Shown piece after piece: positions 50,414-60,117 of a stretch of 64,000 bases of DNA. Source of the stretch: an uncultured Caulobacterales bacterium. GTDB taxonomy: Bacteria > Pseudomonadota > Alphaproteobacteria > Caulobacterales > Caulobacteraceae. The position numbers were made by a program, and so were the translations under genes. The stretch's first letter is position 1, and each line of letters starts with the position of its first letter. The notes under the pieces were generated by a model that did not search any database, was not told the DNA's origin, and saw only the letters and a list, made by a program, of their open reading frames with translations. Location of the stretch: assembly GCA_903862425.1 (NCBI GenBank), contig CAIOYC010000003.1, forward strand, positions 93,021 to 157,020, read 5' to 3'.

Positions 50414-50797
50414 ATGAACCACCCAGTCGATGACCACGTCGGAGCCAAGCTTCGCCAGTTACGCAAATCAGCCGGGATGTCTCAATCCGTGCTTGCCGGA
50501 CGGCTGGGCCTGACGTTTCAACAAGTGCAGAAATATGAGCGCGGCACGAACCGGGTCTCTGCCTCTAAGCTTTATGAAACCGCGGCGATCCTGGGCGTGC
50601 CGGTCGCCGACTTCTTTGACGGTCTTACACCCGATAACGTCGTGCAATTTCCGTCGGCCCCATCACGCGACGATGAAGTCCTAGCCCGACTGATCGAAGT
50701 ATTTGAAGCCATACCCAAGGCGGAACGACCGAAGGTTCTTAAGGTCGTGGCCGCCGCCGCCGAACTACTGGAGCCGAGCGCAGCCCGATCGAACTAA
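50414..50797 (+). CDS. XRE/SinR-like helix-turn-helix regulator
   Basis: 127 residues: an N-terminal Cro/C1 HTH (VGAKLRQLRKSAGMSQSVLAGRLGLTFQQVQKYERGTNRVSASKLYETAAILGVPVADFFDGL) and a C-terminal helical tail (LARLIEVFEAIPKAERPKVLKVVAAAAELL). This type is common in Caulobacterales and Rhizobiales. It is in the same direction as the chemoreceptor and convergent with cheE. Targets are unknown. Confidence 0.85.
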   Translation: MNHPVDDHVGAKLRQLRKSAGMSQSVLAGRLGLTFQQVQKYERGTNRVSASKLYETAAILGVPVADFFDGLTPDNVVQFPSAPSRDDEVLARLIEVFEAIPKAERPKVLKVVAAAAELLEPSAARSN

Positions 50798-50815
50798 TCT
50801 TTTCATGGCGCTTCG

Positions 50816-50846
50816 AACGCAGCTGGCCACCCGCTGGCTGCGTTTT
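50816..50846. terminator. Terminator-like hairpin between convergent genes
   Basis: AACGCAGC (50816-50823) and GCTGCGTT (50837-50844) form an 8-bp stem with a 13-base loop, followed by TTCGATT. It lies between the XRE gene and the convergent end of the che operon, so it may stop transcripts from both sides. Confidence 0.55.
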
Positions 50847-50850
50847 CGAT

Positions 50851-51324
50851 TCAGGCGTTGGCGATGATCTTCTCGCGGACCCGCTTCAGCCCCATGAGCA
50901 CGGCGCGAACCGACGTGTCGGCGGCGAGGGCGGCAGGCTGGCGTAAATAGTGGAGGGCCTGAACGTGCACCACCACGGCGCCTACATCCCACTTGCCAGC
51001 GTTATTCATCCAGTCAAGCAACTCGCATAGGCTGAAGGCGGCATGATCCATGTCCGGCAGACGCGCGGTGGTCGCCACGCCGATGATCGCTTTTACATCC
51101 AGATAAAGAGCATTCGCCGTAGGCGCCCCTGGGGCCGCCGCAAATTCAGCAAGCAGGCGATCGATCGCGCCAAGTGAAACGTCAAGCGCCTCGGCGCAGG
51201 GAATGGCCAGAAGGTCCAGCGCCGCTTCAGCATCCGCAAGCGCCGCTGAAACAGACTTTCCGCCCGGCTGGCGCAACAGCTTGGCCAAGCGAGATTTGGG
51301 GAAGGTGATGGTCACCGAGCTCAT
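50851..51324 (-). CDS. cheE: CheE-like chemotaxis operon protein
   Basis: 157 residues, mainly helical (SVSAALADAEAALDLLAIPCAEALDVSLGAIDRLLAEF and VHVQALHYLRQ). It is the last gene of the che operon, overlapping the preceding receiver gene by 4 bases. In Caulobacter crescentus the operon ends cheD-cheU-cheYIII-cheE, and position is the main reason for the name. The biochemical role of CheE is not established. Confidence 0.6.
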   Translation of the reverse strand: MSSVTITFPKSRLAKLLRQPGGKSVSAALADAEAALDLLAIPCAEALDVSLGAIDRLLAEFAAAPGAPTANALYLDVKAIIGVATTARLPDMDHAAFSLCELLDWMNNAGKWDVGAVVVHVQALHYLRQPAALAADTSVRAVLMGLKRVREKIIANA

Positions 51325-51923
51325 GGGTTCACCTTCTTCGCGTTCAGAAGTGCATCGATCTGGTCTTGCGACATGTTCGGCATGACAGCATCGCCGATCT
51401 TGGCGGACAGATCATCCGCGCGGCGCCCCGAACTACCCTCGGGCGGGCCATCGAACTTGAAGCGCCGGTCAGGCCCCGCGTAGGAGCTGCACGAGACGAA
51501 CGGCCGTTCTTCCCTGGCGACCCAGAGAATCCTTTCGAGAATGACGACTGGCGTCAATGGCTTGGCGACTATGAAGTGGGTGCCGCAGTCACGCGCAAGC
51601 CTCACCCGCGACTGGGCCGTGTGGGAAGAAAGCATCAAAACTGGAACGTACTTGTTGTTGGATGGAGCGTCCCGGCGTAGCCACGTGACGAGTTCAATCC
51701 CATCATCAGATCCGAGGGTCTCGCCGACGAGGACGAGGTCGAACACCACCTTGGACAGTATGGCCTTGGCGTTCACCACCTTGTCCACCTTCTGCATGTC
51801 CTTGGCGCCGAAGCCGGACAGGACCTGAACCAGGATGTCCATGGCCATATTCCCCGTCTCGATGATGAGGATGCTTGCGTTCTTCAGGTTGAACTTGGCG
51901 CGGCTTTCGACGTCGAGGGCCAT
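51321..51923 (-). CDS. Degenerate CheY-like receiver protein (CheYIII position)
   Basis: 200 residues from ATG 51923, five bases after the cheU stop. A receiver fold is recognisable (NASILIIETGNMAMDILVQVLSGFG; VPVLMLSSHT; FIVAKPLTPVVILERILW). The phospho-acceptor Asp is replaced by Gly (LVLVG67ETLGSDDG) and the acidic pair is reduced to a single Glu, so phosphorylation in the normal way is unlikely. A 70-residue charged tail follows (GPPEGSSGRRADDL...DALLNAKKVNP). It resembles the first gene of the same operon, which retains its Asp. It may act as a phosphorylation-independent adaptor. Confidence 0.8.
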   Translation of the reverse strand: MALDVESRAKFNLKNASILIIETGNMAMDILVQVLSGFGAKDMQKVDKVVNAKAILSKVVFDLVLVGETLGSDDGIELVTWLRRDAPSNNKYVPVLMLSSHTAQSRVRLARDCGTHFIVAKPLTPVVILERILWVAREERPFVSCSSYAGPDRRFKFDGPPEGSSGRRADDLSAKIGDAVMPNMSQDQIDALLNAKKVNP

Positions 51924-51927
51924 GACG

Positions 51928-52284
51928 TCACAGAAGCTCCAACTCGTCATCGGCTTCGATCAACGAGGCGTGCCCGGCCAGCCGTTCGGCCAGAGCGGTC
52001 AACGAGACGGGGTTCAGCAGGTTTGGCAAGGCGAGGCGCCATTCCGGATCGGCGTAGACGGCGATCCGGTCCAGTACGCCGCCTAACTGGCTGATATGCT
52101 GGAACGCTCGGTCCAGCGCCTGAGCTTGGACCATAAGATCCGGGTCGGGCGCGGCCGCACACAGGACCTTGGAGAGCATGCCTTGAAGCTGGTCGATTTC
52201 GTCGGCAAGACTAGTGAGTTCCTGGCCGATCTGCGCCGCCAGGGCGCTCAATCTTACCTGTTCCTGGTTCAGCAACGGGTTCAT
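51928..52284 (-). CDS. cheU: CheU-like chemotaxis operon protein
   Basis: 118 residues, predicted helical throughout ([57 protein letters not shown]). It overlaps cheD by 4 bases. The name rests on its place in the Caulobacter-type che order. The function is unknown; its heptad-like helices suggest protein interaction within the signalling array. Confidence 0.6.
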   Translation of the reverse strand: MNPLLNQEQVRLSALAAQIGQELTSLADEIDQLQGMLSKVLCAAAPDPDLMVQAQALDRAFQHISQLGGVLDRIAVYADPEWRLALPNLLNPVSLTALAERLAGHASLIEADDELELL

Positions 52285-52811
52285 GCGGCGAACATCTCCA
52301 CATCGCCTTCGAAATCCGGAACCCTGGGGGTTTCAGCGACGAACACGGCCGATTGGTCGATTAGTCTCTGCTGCCGGGCGACGCCGCTGACCGGCCAATA
52401 GAGCACGCGCCGCGCGTTCACGCCGCCAAGGCTGCCACCAAGATACTGTATATTTTCATGTTCCAAGAAATGTCGTGCGAAGATGGCGTTCTGCCGACCA
52501 ATGTCGGTGAGGCCCTGGACCATTTTTCCGCCCCCAAACAGCTTGGCCTCCAGCCGGTCACGCCGCGCGCCCTGCTGCAGAAGGCCGTTAATCAGGAGTT
52601 CCATGGCGTAGGCGCCGTACTGAACGCCTTCGTGGCTGTCGCTTCGTCCGGGGAGCAGGAAGTGGTTCATCCCGCCCACACCGGCTTGCGGGTCGCGCAT
52701 ACAGGCGGCGACGCAGGAGCCTAGAATGGTCGAGACCACGGTGCACGGATCCGTGACGATGCGGTGCTCACCTTGGATGAGATGCAGCTTGGTCTCGGGC
52801 GCATAATTCAT
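52281..52811 (-). CDS. cheD: CheD, chemoreceptor glutamine deamidase
   Basis: 176 residues with the CheD catalytic triad region: Cys33 in [11 protein letters not shown], His50 in GGMNHFLLP and the following Thr/Ser region, plus [33 protein letters not shown]. It deamidates receptor glutamines and interacts with CheC-type or CheY proteins. It overlaps cheY2 and cheU by 4 bases each. Confidence 0.92.
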   Translation of the reverse strand: MNYAPETKLHLIQGEHRIVTDPCTVVSTILGSCVAACMRDPQAGVGGMNHFLLPGRSDSHEGVQYGAYAMELLINGLLQQGARRDRLEAKLFGGGKMVQGLTDIGRQNAIFARHFLEHENIQYLGGSLGGVNARRVLYWPVSGVARQQRLIDQSAVFVAETPRVPDFEGDVEMFAA

Positions 52812-53197
52812 GTGAGCGTCCCGAACACTTCCTCGAGCTTCACCTTCAATGTGGCGGTGTTGAACGGCTTGACGATGAAGTTGTTGACACCGAACTGACG
52901 CGCGCGCGCCACCAGATCGATGTCGGCCCGCCCGGTGAGCATGACGAATGCGGTGCTCTTGAGCGGCGGGTGTGAGCGGACAGCGCGCAGAAGGGACAGG
53001 CCGTCCAGCTTGGGCATGTTGAAGTCCGAGATGACCAGATGGCTCGGCCGAGCGATAAGGGCTCGCAGGGCGTCTTCCCCGTCAGCGGCCTCGCGGGTTT
53101 GGGTAAAGCCGATCTGGGTCAATGAATTGCGGATAAGACTCCGCATGGTCATCTGGTCGTCGACGATGAGGACGGAAATGTCTGCGGCGGCAGGCAT
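52808..53197 (-). CDS. cheY: CheY response regulator (second of the operon)
   Basis: 129 residues, a single receiver domain: acidic pair VDDQ, phospho-acceptor in [18 protein letters not shown], Thr in [10 protein letters not shown], Lys in [11 protein letters not shown]. It would be phosphorylated by CheA and bind the flagellar switch or act as a phosphate sink. It corresponds to CheYII of Caulobacter by position. Confidence 0.92.
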   Translation of the reverse strand: MPAAADISVLIVDDQMTMRSLIRNSLTQIGFTQTREAADGEDALRALIARPSHLVISDFNMPKLDGLSLLRAVRSHPPLKSTAFVMLTGRADIDLVARARQFGVNNFIVKPFNTATLKVKLEEVFGTLT

Positions 53198-54234
53198 CAG
53201 GCGGCCCTTCTATTCTGGTTGCACACTTCAAGGATCATGGCGGCCAGTCGGCCGAGCGGCGCCTGACGCTCTACTGCGCCGCAGTCGAATGCGGCTTTCG
53301 GCATGCCGTAGATGACCGAGCTCGCCTCATCCTGGCCGAAGGTTCGCGCTCCGGCCTCGCGCATGGCCAGAAGCCCACTGGCGCCGTCGCGGCCCATACC
53401 GGTAAGGATCAGCCCAACGGCGCCGGCCTTCGCAGTCTGCGCCAGCGAACGAAACAGGACATCGACGGACGGTCGATGCCCGCTGACGGCCGCGTCGTCG
53501 GTCAGTCGGCAGCGCAGTGCGCCATTGCCCGCCACGCTGAGGTGGTGAGTGCCGCCGGGCGCCACATAGATATGGCCGGGAAGCAGGGGCGCGCCATCGA
53601 AGGCTTCGCAGACAGTTGGCTGGCAATTTCGATCCAGTCTTTCGGCAAAGCTGCGCGTGAACGCCGCCGGCATATGCTGCGTCACGACTGTCGGAGGACA
53701 AGCTTTGGGAAAGCCCGAGAGGACGGTTAGCAGGGCTTCCACGCCACCGGTCGACGCGCCGATGCCCACGATCAGCCCGTTGCTTCGATAGTCGGCGTCC
53801 CCTTTGAAACCCGACGGGGGGGCAAGGGCCTTGTGTCCGATTCGAGCGCGTGCGGCGGCCTTGACCTTGGCGGCGAGGTCGTCGAACCCTTCGTCCGCGC
53901 CGACGTTCGTCGGCTTGCCTACACAGTCCACCGCGCCAAGCGCCAGAGCCTCGATCGCAGTCTCTGCGCCCGCTTGGGTTAGGGTCGATACCATCACGAC
54001 GGGCATGGGGCGAAGCCGCATCAGCTTCTCGAGGAACTCGAGCCCGGACATGTGGGGCATTTCCACATCCAGGGTTATCACGTCGGGATTCAGCTCTTTG
54101 ATCGCAGCGCGGGCCTGGATCGGATCAGCGACGGCGCCGACCACTTCGATCTCGGGATCGCGCGCCAAGGCTATGCCGACGAGGCGGCGCATGATGGCGG
54201 AATCATCGACGATAAGTGCGCGGATCCGGCTCAT
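53197..54234 (-). CDS. cheB: CheB, protein-glutamate methylesterase
   Basis: 345 residues: N-terminal receiver ([38 protein letters not shown]) and C-terminal methylesterase with the catalytic Ser-His-Asp set in [32 protein letters not shown] and [19 protein letters not shown]. It removes receptor methyl groups when phosphorylated by CheA. It overlaps cheR by 4 bases. Confidence 0.95.
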   Translation of the reverse strand: MSRIRALIVDDSAIMRRLVGIALARDPEIEVVGAVADPIQARAAIKELNPDVITLDVEMPHMSGLEFLEKLMRLRPMPVVMVSTLTQAGAETAIEALALGAVDCVGKPTNVGADEGFDDLAAKVKAAARARIGHKALAPPSGFKGDADYRSNGLIVGIGASTGGVEALLTVLSGFPKACPPTVVTQHMPAAFTRSFAERLDRNCQPTVCEAFDGAPLLPGHIYVAPGGTHHLSVAGNGALRCRLTDDAAVSGHRPSVDVLFRSLAQTAKAGAVGLILTGMGRDGASGLLAMREAGARTFGQDEASSVIYGMPKAAFDCGAVERQAPLGRLAAMILEVCNQNRRAA

Positions 54235-55094
54235 GCGCGCGCACTCCTCAACTTGTAGGCGGTCTGGCCGGAAGGCTCGTAACGATTGTCGCCAACCCGT
54301 TCGGAATGCCCGACATAAAGCCTACCGTCCGCCGTCAGAAGCGGCGCGAACCGACCCCACAACCGGTCCTGGGTCTCCAGCTCGAAATAAATGGCGACGT
54401 TCCTGCAGAAGATCGCCTGAAAGCGTCCCTTCATCGGCCAGTCCCGCATCAGGTTGAGTTCGCGGAAGCTGACGAGGCCGAGAACCTCATCCGATAAGGT
54501 GTAGTCAGCGCCGGTGCGGCGCATCCAGCGCTCACGCATCCTGGCCGGCACCGGCTCGATCGCCGCAGCGGCGTAGACGCCGCGCCTGGCCCGCTCCAGA
54601 ATGACGGGGTCGATGTCGGTAGCCAGAATGCGGATATCGTAACGCGCCGCCTCGGGGAGCGCTTCGAGAATGGTGAGAGCCATCGAATAGGGCTCCTCGC
54701 CTGATGAGCAGGCGGAAGACCACAGGCGAACACGCCCGCCGCGGCGCGCCTCGTCCACCCACCCCCCGATCAAGCGAGCCTTCAAGTCCTCGAAATGGTG
54801 GTCTTCCCGGAAGAAGCGCGTGTGATTGGTGGTCAGGGCGGACAGCATCGCCCGGCGCTCGCCAAGTCCGGCCTGACTGGCGATCAGGTCCACATAGTCG
54901 CGAAAGCTTTCCATCCCCAGCACGCGTAGCCGCTTGCACAGACGCGAGTGGACCAGGCTGACCTTGCCCTCAGGCAGATGGATTCCGGAATCCTCGTAGA
55001 GCATGGCGGCTATCCGGCGGAATTCCCGGTCGCTCAGCACCATTTCCTCGGCGAGGGTGGTCCTGGGTGGAGGCTCGGCGTGCTTAGCCATCAT
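54231..55094 (-). CDS. cheR: CheR, chemotaxis protein methyltransferase
   Basis: 287 residues. The N-terminal helical domain precedes an AdoMet-dependent methyltransferase core ([69 protein letters not shown]). It methylates receptor glutamates. Receptors with a C-terminal pentapeptide such as NWEEF, present on the operon's own MCP, are the usual docking partners for CheR. It overlaps cheW by one base. Confidence 0.95.
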   Translation of the reverse strand: MMAKHAEPPPRTTLAEEMVLSDREFRRIAAMLYEDSGIHLPEGKVSLVHSRLCKRLRVLGMESFRDYVDLIASQAGLGERRAMLSALTTNHTRFFREDHHFEDLKARLIGGWVDEARRGGRVRLWSSACSSGEEPYSMALTILEALPEAARYDIRILATDIDPVILERARRGVYAAAAIEPVPARMRERWMRRTGADYTLSDEVLGLVSFRELNLMRDWPMKGRFQAIFCRNVAIYFELETQDRLWGRFAPLLTADGRLYVGHSERVGDNRYEPSGQTAYKLRSARA

Positions 55095-55561
55095 TACGCG
55101 GCCTCGAGTTCGAGGTCCGGCACGATGCGGTCGAGCGAAACGAGGCTGATCATGCGCTCGCCTACGGCCAGGATGCCCCTAACGAAGCTCTTCACCGTGT
55201 CACACGCCACGTCCGGGGTGGTCTGGATGGAGCCGTCAGCGACGGTCAGGATGTCCGACACTGCATCGACCAGCAGTCCCACGAGGCGGTGGCCGATATG
55301 CGTGACGATGATAACGTGGCGCGCAGAGGGCTGCGTGGCGCCACGGCCGAGACGCGCATTGAAATCGATGATCGGCAGGACTGCGCCGCGCAGGTTGATC
55401 ACCCCGCACACATAGTTGGGCGATTGCGGCAGCGTGGTGCAGGGCGTCCATCCGCGAATTTCGCGAACGGCGATGATATCGACGCAGTATTCCTGATCGC
55501 CGGCGCGAAAGGAGACAAGCTCGCGGCCGGGTTGGCCTGTGACGGAGGTCGCTTCGATCAT
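55094..55561 (-). CDS. cheW: CheW, receptor-kinase coupling protein
   Basis: 155 residues with the CheW SH3-like fold ([59 protein letters not shown] and [10 protein letters not shown]). It links chemoreceptors to CheA. It lies 2 bases after cheA. Confidence 0.94.
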   Translation of the reverse strand: MIEATSVTGQPGRELVSFRAGDQEYCVDIIAVREIRGWTPCTTLPQSPNYVCGVINLRGAVLPIIDFNARLGRGATQPSARHVIIVTHIGHRLVGLLVDAVSDILTVADGSIQTTPDVACDTVKSFVRGILAVGERMISLVSLDRIVPDLELEAA

Positions 55562-55563
55562 GG

Positions 55564-57678
55564 TCAGCTCGCGAGGGCCAGAGGAGTAGGAAAGGCAGGA
55601 AGGGTCTGAAGGGCGATGGCGGCGTCCACATCGAGGATGAGCGCCACTCGGCCATCGCCGAGGATGGTTGCTGCGGCGATGCCTGGCACTTGCCGGTAGT
55701 TGGCCTCGAGGCTTTTGATTACCACCTGGCGCTGACCCTGGATGGCGTCGACCAGCAGTGCTGCTCGACCGCCGTCGCTTTCAACCAGTAGACAGACACC
55801 GAGCAGCGGGTCGGCGGGTTCGGTCCGCCAGCCAAGGATCAGTCCAGTGTCAAGCAGGGGCACGTAGCTGCCGCGCACGGCCAGCACACGCTGGGTCGGG
55901 CCGAGCTGGCGAACCTCGTTCGCCTTGGGCTGAAGCGTTTCAATGATCGAAGTGAGAGGCGCGACCAGAGTTTGCTCGCCCACGGTCACGACCATTCCAT
56001 CGAGCACCGCCAGCGTCAGGGGCAGGCTCATGGTAAAGGTCGAACCTTTGCCCGGCATGGACGAGATGGAGATGCGGCCGCCCAGGGACTGGATGGAGCG
56101 CTTGACCACGTCCATGCCGACGCCGCGACCGGAAATATTGGACACCGTGGCGGCGGTGGAGAAACCGGGCAGAAACAGCAGGTTGTCCGTTTCCTCCTCG
56201 GTCAGGACGGCGTCGGCGCTGATCAGGCCCTTGTCGATCGCAATTTCGCGCACCCGCTCGCGGTTGATCCCGCCGCCGTCGTCGCCGACTTCGATGACGA
56301 TCCGGCCGGAGCGGTGGAAGGCGGCGAGACGCACCGTGCCTTCCTCCGGCTTCCCGCGTTCGAGGCGAGTGGCGGTGGACTCCAACCCGTGATCGACAGC
56401 GTTGCGGATCATGTGAGTGATCGGATCGGTGAGTTGTTCGATCACCGTCTTATCGACCTCGGTGCCTTCCCCCTCGGTGACGAGACGGACACGCTTTCCA
56501 GTGGCGGCGGCGATTTCGCGCACGAGGCGCGGCATGCGCTGGAAGACCGACTTCACCGGCTGGGCTCGGATCGCCATCACGCTGTCCTGGATTTCGCGGG
56601 TAAGCTGCTCCAGGTCGTCGAGGCCGACAGCGACTGCCGAGGAGCGCACGAAGCCGGACTCGGCGACGCGCTGGGCAAGCATCGCCTGGTTGATGACGAG
56701 TTCGCCGACGAGATCGATTAGTTTGTCCACCCGCTCGAGATCGACCCGGATGGACTGGGGGACGACCGACAGTTCTCTCGTTGGTTCCTGCGCCGTCGCG
56801 ACCTTGGGGGCAGGCTGCGGCGGCGGATTGGTCAACTCGGCTTGGGCGGGCGTCGCTGCGCTGAGTGCGCTGGCCAGAAAGGCTTCGATGTCAATATCGA
56901 CAGCAGCGGGTTGCGGCGCCGCGGCCGAAACGGCAAGGGGCTCTATGGCAAGAACGCAATCGTCTTCGACAAAGTCGAAGACTTCGGCAACCGCCTCACG
57001 GGGGCAACCAACATTCAGTTCGATGGCCCAGCTCAGATAGGCAGCCTCGGGCTCGAGGTCGTCCAGAGCAGGGAGGCCCGATGCGTTCAGGGTGGTGGCG
57101 CACGGCCCGAGCCGCTCCAACTCGCGGAGCAATGGCACAATGTCGTTGGCCTTGCCGTACATCTCGGCGGTGGGCGTTATTGTGATCCGCCACCCGGTTG
57201 GCTGCGGCGGCGCTTCGATGCATACCTGCAGGGGCACGAAGCCCATCGTGTCCGTTTCCTCAGGAGGCGAGGGCGCCGCCGAACAAGGCGTCGGACCTGA
57301 AATCAATCCTTGGAGTTCGAGACGAAGTTGTTCGGCGCTGACCTCATCCGCCTCGCCGGCGCCTTGAGCGTCCGCGACGAGGTCCGTGAGGATATCTGCC
57401 GCCCGCAGCATGATGCGTAACACCACAGGATTGGCGTCGAGTCGTCCGGCGCGGAATTCATCGAGCGTCGTCTCGAACACGTGAGCGAAAGCCACCAGTC
57501 GGTCGAGACCGAAGGCGCCTGCCCCACCCTTGATGGAGTGAACAGCGCGGAATACAGCGTTGACCACTTCGCTGTCACCCGCGCCCGCTTCGAGCGTGAG
57601 CAAGCCACTTTCCAAGTCAGCCAGCAATTCCTGGCATTCCTGGAAGAAGGTCGCCTTGATGTCCTCGAGGGTATCCAC
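55564..57678 (-). CDS. cheA: CheA, chemotaxis histidine kinase
   Basis: 704 residues with the full P1-P5 layout. P1 phosphotransfer domain with His47 ([18 protein letters not shown]), a P2-like region at about 155-245, dimerisation helices ([28 protein letters not shown]), P4 ATPase boxes ([50 protein letters not shown]) and a C-terminal CheW-like P5. It phosphorylates the CheY and CheB proteins. It lies 14 bases after cheY1. Confidence 0.96.
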   Translation of the reverse strand: MDTLEDIKATFFQECQELLADLESGLLTLEAGAGDSEVVNAVFRAVHSIKGGAGAFGLDRLVAFAHVFETTLDEFRAGRLDANPVVLRIMLRAADILTDLVADAQGAGEADEVSAEQLRLELQGLISGPTPCSAAPSPPEETDTMGFVPLQVCIEAPPQPTGWRITITPTAEMYGKANDIVPLLRELERLGPCATTLNASGLPALDDLEPEAAYLSWAIELNVGCPREAVAEVFDFVEDDCVLAIEPLAVSAAAPQPAAVDIDIEAFLASALSAATPAQAELTNPPPQPAPKVATAQEPTRELSVVPQSIRVDLERVDKLIDLVGELVINQAMLAQRVAESGFVRSSAVAVGLDDLEQLTREIQDSVMAIRAQPVKSVFQRMPRLVREIAAATGKRVRLVTEGEGTEVDKTVIEQLTDPITHMIRNAVDHGLESTATRLERGKPEEGTVRLAAFHRSGRIVIEVGDDGGGINRERVREIAIDKGLISADAVLTEEETDNLLFLPGFSTAATVSNISGRGVGMDVVKRSIQSLGGRISISSMPGKGSTFTMSLPLTLAVLDGMVVTVGEQTLVAPLTSIIETLQPKANEVRQLGPTQRVLAVRGSYVPLLDTGLILGWRTEPADPLLGVCLLVESDGGRAALLVDAIQGQRQVVIKSLEANYRQVPGIAAATILGDGRVALILDVDAAIALQTLPAFPTPLALAS

Positions 57679-57692
57679 GGCTCTGACCTGGC

Positions 57693-58058
57693 TTAAGCGG
57701 CGACGCGGCGGATGGCGTCCACCAGCTTGGTGGGACTGAACGGCTTGACGATCCAGCCCGTGGCGCCGGCCTGCCGGGCGCGATCCTTCTTTACGGCATC
57801 GCTCTCCGTGGTGAGCACGAGGATAGGGATACCGCGATACTTCTCGTCGCGGCGTACGCCCTCAATGAAGCCGAACCCATCGAGCCTAGGCATGTTGATG
57901 TCGGTGATGATGACCTGCGGCGAGGTCGAGGCCAGGACCTCGAGCCCGTGCACGCCGTCGACGGCCTGCACCACGTCGAAGCCGGCCGATTTGAGCGACA
58001 TCATCAGCATGTCGCGCATGGTCCGACTGTCATCGACCGTAAGAATGGTAAGGCTCAT
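57693..58058 (-). CDS. cheY: CheY response regulator (first of the operon)
   Basis: 121 residues from ATG 58058, whose first bases overlap the CheX stop (ATGA). A single receiver domain: VDDSRTMRDMLMMSL, phospho-acceptor in VIITDINMPRLDGFGF, Thr in ILVLTTES and Lys in GWIVKPFSPTKL. It is expected to control the flagellar motor. It corresponds to CheYI. Confidence 0.94.
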   Translation of the reverse strand: MSLTILTVDDSRTMRDMLMMSLKSAGFDVVQAVDGVHGLEVLASTSPQVIITDINMPRLDGFGFIEGVRRDEKYRGIPILVLTTESDAVKKDRARQAGATGWIVKPFSPTKLVDAIRRVAA

Positions 58059-58330
58059 CGGCAAAGCTCCAGCAGTGACGAGGCGCCCGTCAGACGCAGA
58101 TTTTCGAGAAAGGCCGGCGAGGCGTTTATGAAGGCGAGCCCCTTGCCGTCGACTTCCCAGGCGGACTGAGCCGCCAACAGCACCTGAACGCCCTGGCCGC
58201 CGATCTTCTCGACAGCACCGGCATCGATCGTGAGATCGGCGCCGCGCCGTTCGAGCAGGTCGCGGCGAACCGCACCGATCGTGGCGAGGTCGATGGCCGG
58301 CGCCAGCTGCAACGTATCTGGAGCGTCCAT
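58055..58330 (-). CDS. cheX: STAS-domain chemotaxis protein (CheX position)
   Basis: 91 residues from ATG 58330 (a TTG at 58333 precedes it). STAS/anti-sigma-factor-antagonist fold: LQLAPAIDLATIGAVRRDLLERRGADLTIDAGAVEKIGGQGVQVLLAAQSAWEVDGKGLAFI. The usual phosphorylatable Ser/Thr of SpoIIAA (D-S/T-x-G) is replaced by EKIGGQG. It is translationally coupled to the upstream MCP (TGATG) and to cheY1. This is not the CheC-like phosphatase CheX of other bacteria despite the name. Confidence 0.75.
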   Translation of the reverse strand: MDAPDTLQLAPAIDLATIGAVRRDLLERRGADLTIDAGAVEKIGGQGVQVLLAAQSAWEVDGKGLAFINASPAFLENLRLTGASSLLELCR

Positions 58331-60114
58331 CAAAACTCCTCCCAGTTTTCGTCAGCGGCTTGGGGTGCGGCCTGCTGGGTGGGTTTCATGGCGACGGCGG
58401 ACAGACGGCGCGCCGGCTGAGCGGGGCGACGCATGGGTGAATAGCCCCGCTGCGGCGCCTCGGCTTCTTCGGCGCCGGTCCGGAAGCGGGCGACGAGGCG
58501 GGTCAGTTCGCTGGCCTCCTGCGCGAGGGCATGGCTGGCGGCGGTGGATTGCTCCACCATGGCGGCGTTCTGCTGTGTCACCTGGTCCATCTGATTGACG
58601 GCGGTGTTCACCTGAGCAAGGCCTGTCGCCTGCTCCTGGGCCGAGGCGGTGATGTCAGAGACAAGGGTCGAGATTTCGCTGACCTTGACGACGATCCGTT
58701 CCAACGCTTTCCCCGTCTGTCCGACGAGATCCACGCCTTGTCCGACCTGCTGGGTGGAGGCGGAAATGAGCGCCTTGATCTCCTTGGCGGCTTCGGCTGA
58801 GCGTTGAGCGAGGGCCCGAACTTCCGAAGCGACCACCGCGAAGCCGCGGCCCGCATCCCCGGCGCGCGCGGCCTCGACCCCGGCGTTCAGGGCCAAGAGG
58901 TTGGTCTGGAAGGCGATCTCGTCGATCACGCCGATGATCTGGCTGATCTTCTGTGCCGAAGCCTCTATTTCGCCCATGGCGGATACCGCGTCACGAACGA
59001 CGATCCCGCTCTTCTCGGCATCGGCGCGCGCGACGGCCACGACCTTGTTGGCCTCCGTAGCGCCTTCGGCAGTCTTGCGGACGGTGGCGGTGATCTCGTC
59101 CATCGCCGCCGCGGTTTCCTCCAGGGTCGCCGCCTGCTGCTCGGTGCGCTTGGACAGGTCATCGGCCGCCTGGCTGATCTCTCCCGTTCCCGTACGCATG
59201 GAGCGCACGTTGTCGGTGATCGACTGCATCGCCTCTTGGAGTTTCCCCAACGCTTCGTTGTAATCGACGCGCAATTTGTCGAGCGATGGGATCAGCGGCT
59301 TGTCGATCCGATGCCGCAGCTCACCGCTCGCGAGCTTCGATAGACCGTCTGCGACCGCGGCGACGCCGGCCACCCGCTCGGTTACATCGGTGGCGAATTT
59401 TACCACCTTCATAACCTTGCCGTTCAGATCAAATATCGGGTTGTAGGAGGCCTGCAGCCAAATCGCGCGACCGCCTTTGCCGATACGGCAGAACTCGTCT
59501 GCGATGTACTCACCGGCGCGCAGCCGATCCCAAAACACCCGATACTCTGGTGAACTTCCGTACGCCGGATCGACAAAAAGGCTGTGCCTCCTGCCGAGAA
59601 CTTCGTCGCGGCTATATCCTACTGTCGCCAAGAAATTGTCGTTGGCGCGTAGGATTTCACCGTCGGTCGTGAATTCAATAACGGCTTGCGCCCTTAATAT
59701 GGCGTCGAGTTTCCCTGCATCTTCGGCCGCCTTTAGTTTGGACGCCGTTACGTCCAAAGCCACCTTAACGACTTTCGCGACCCGGCCGCGCTTATCCAGA
59801 ACCGGTGTATAGGAGGCCTGGATCCAGACCTCCTGACCGCCTTTTCCTAAGCGCTTGAACTCCCCGGCTTGGAATTGGCCTTGACCAAGGCTTGTCCAAA
59901 ACGCCCGGTATTCCCCACTTTGGGAGTAACCGGCGTCGATGAACATGCTGTGATGCCGGCCCCGGATTTCTCCGACGCTATATCCGACGAGATTGCAGAA
60001 GGAGTCGTTGGCGGTCAGAATCTGGCCCGTTGGGTCAAACTCGATCATGGCGAAGGCCCGGCTGATGGCAGCCAGTACGGCAGCGGAGTCATTTGAAGCT
60101 GGCATTTTGAGCAT
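58330..60114 (-). CDS. Soluble double-PAS chemoreceptor with CheR-docking tail
   Basis: 594 residues without any membrane segment. Two closely related PAS domains (AAISRAFAMIEFDPTGQILTANDSF... and DAILRAQAVIEFTTDGEILRANDNF...) each contain the RLGKGGxxxWxQASYxPxxD pattern. They precede a short linker and an MCP signalling domain (tip DEIAFQTNLLALNAGVEAARAGDAGRGFAVVASEVRALAQRSAEAAKEIKAL). The C-terminus ends ADENWEEF, the pentapeptide NWEEF that docks CheR. Such cytoplasmic PAS receptors often sense redox or O2, plausible near the microaerobic genes. In Caulobacter the corresponding mcpA encodes a transmembrane receptor. Confidence 0.92.
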   Translation of the reverse strand: MLKMPASNDSAAVLAAISRAFAMIEFDPTGQILTANDSFCNLVGYSVGEIRGRHHSMFIDAGYSQSGEYRAFWTSLGQGQFQAGEFKRLGKGGQEVWIQASYTPVLDKRGRVAKVVKVALDVTASKLKAAEDAGKLDAILRAQAVIEFTTDGEILRANDNFLATVGYSRDEVLGRRHSLFVDPAYGSSPEYRVFWDRLRAGEYIADEFCRIGKGGRAIWLQASYNPIFDLNGKVMKVVKFATDVTERVAGVAAVADGLSKLASGELRHRIDKPLIPSLDKLRVDYNEALGKLQEAMQSITDNVRSMRTGTGEISQAADDLSKRTEQQAATLEETAAAMDEITATVRKTAEGATEANKVVAVARADAEKSGIVVRDAVSAMGEIEASAQKISQIIGVIDEIAFQTNLLALNAGVEAARAGDAGRGFAVVASEVRALAQRSAEAAKEIKALISASTQQVGQGVDLVGQTGKALERIVVKVSEISTLVSDITASAQEQATGLAQVNTAVNQMDQVTQQNAAMVEQSTAASHALAQEASELTRLVARFRTGAEEAEAPQRGYSPMRRPAQPARRLSAVAMKPTQQAAPQAADENWEEF

Positions 60115-60117
60115 GGC

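Noticed and set aside
55972..56721. Plus-strand frame of 249 codons opposite cheA
   Set aside because: Antisense of the certain CheA ATPase region. The sequence is His/Gly/Asp-rich without homology.
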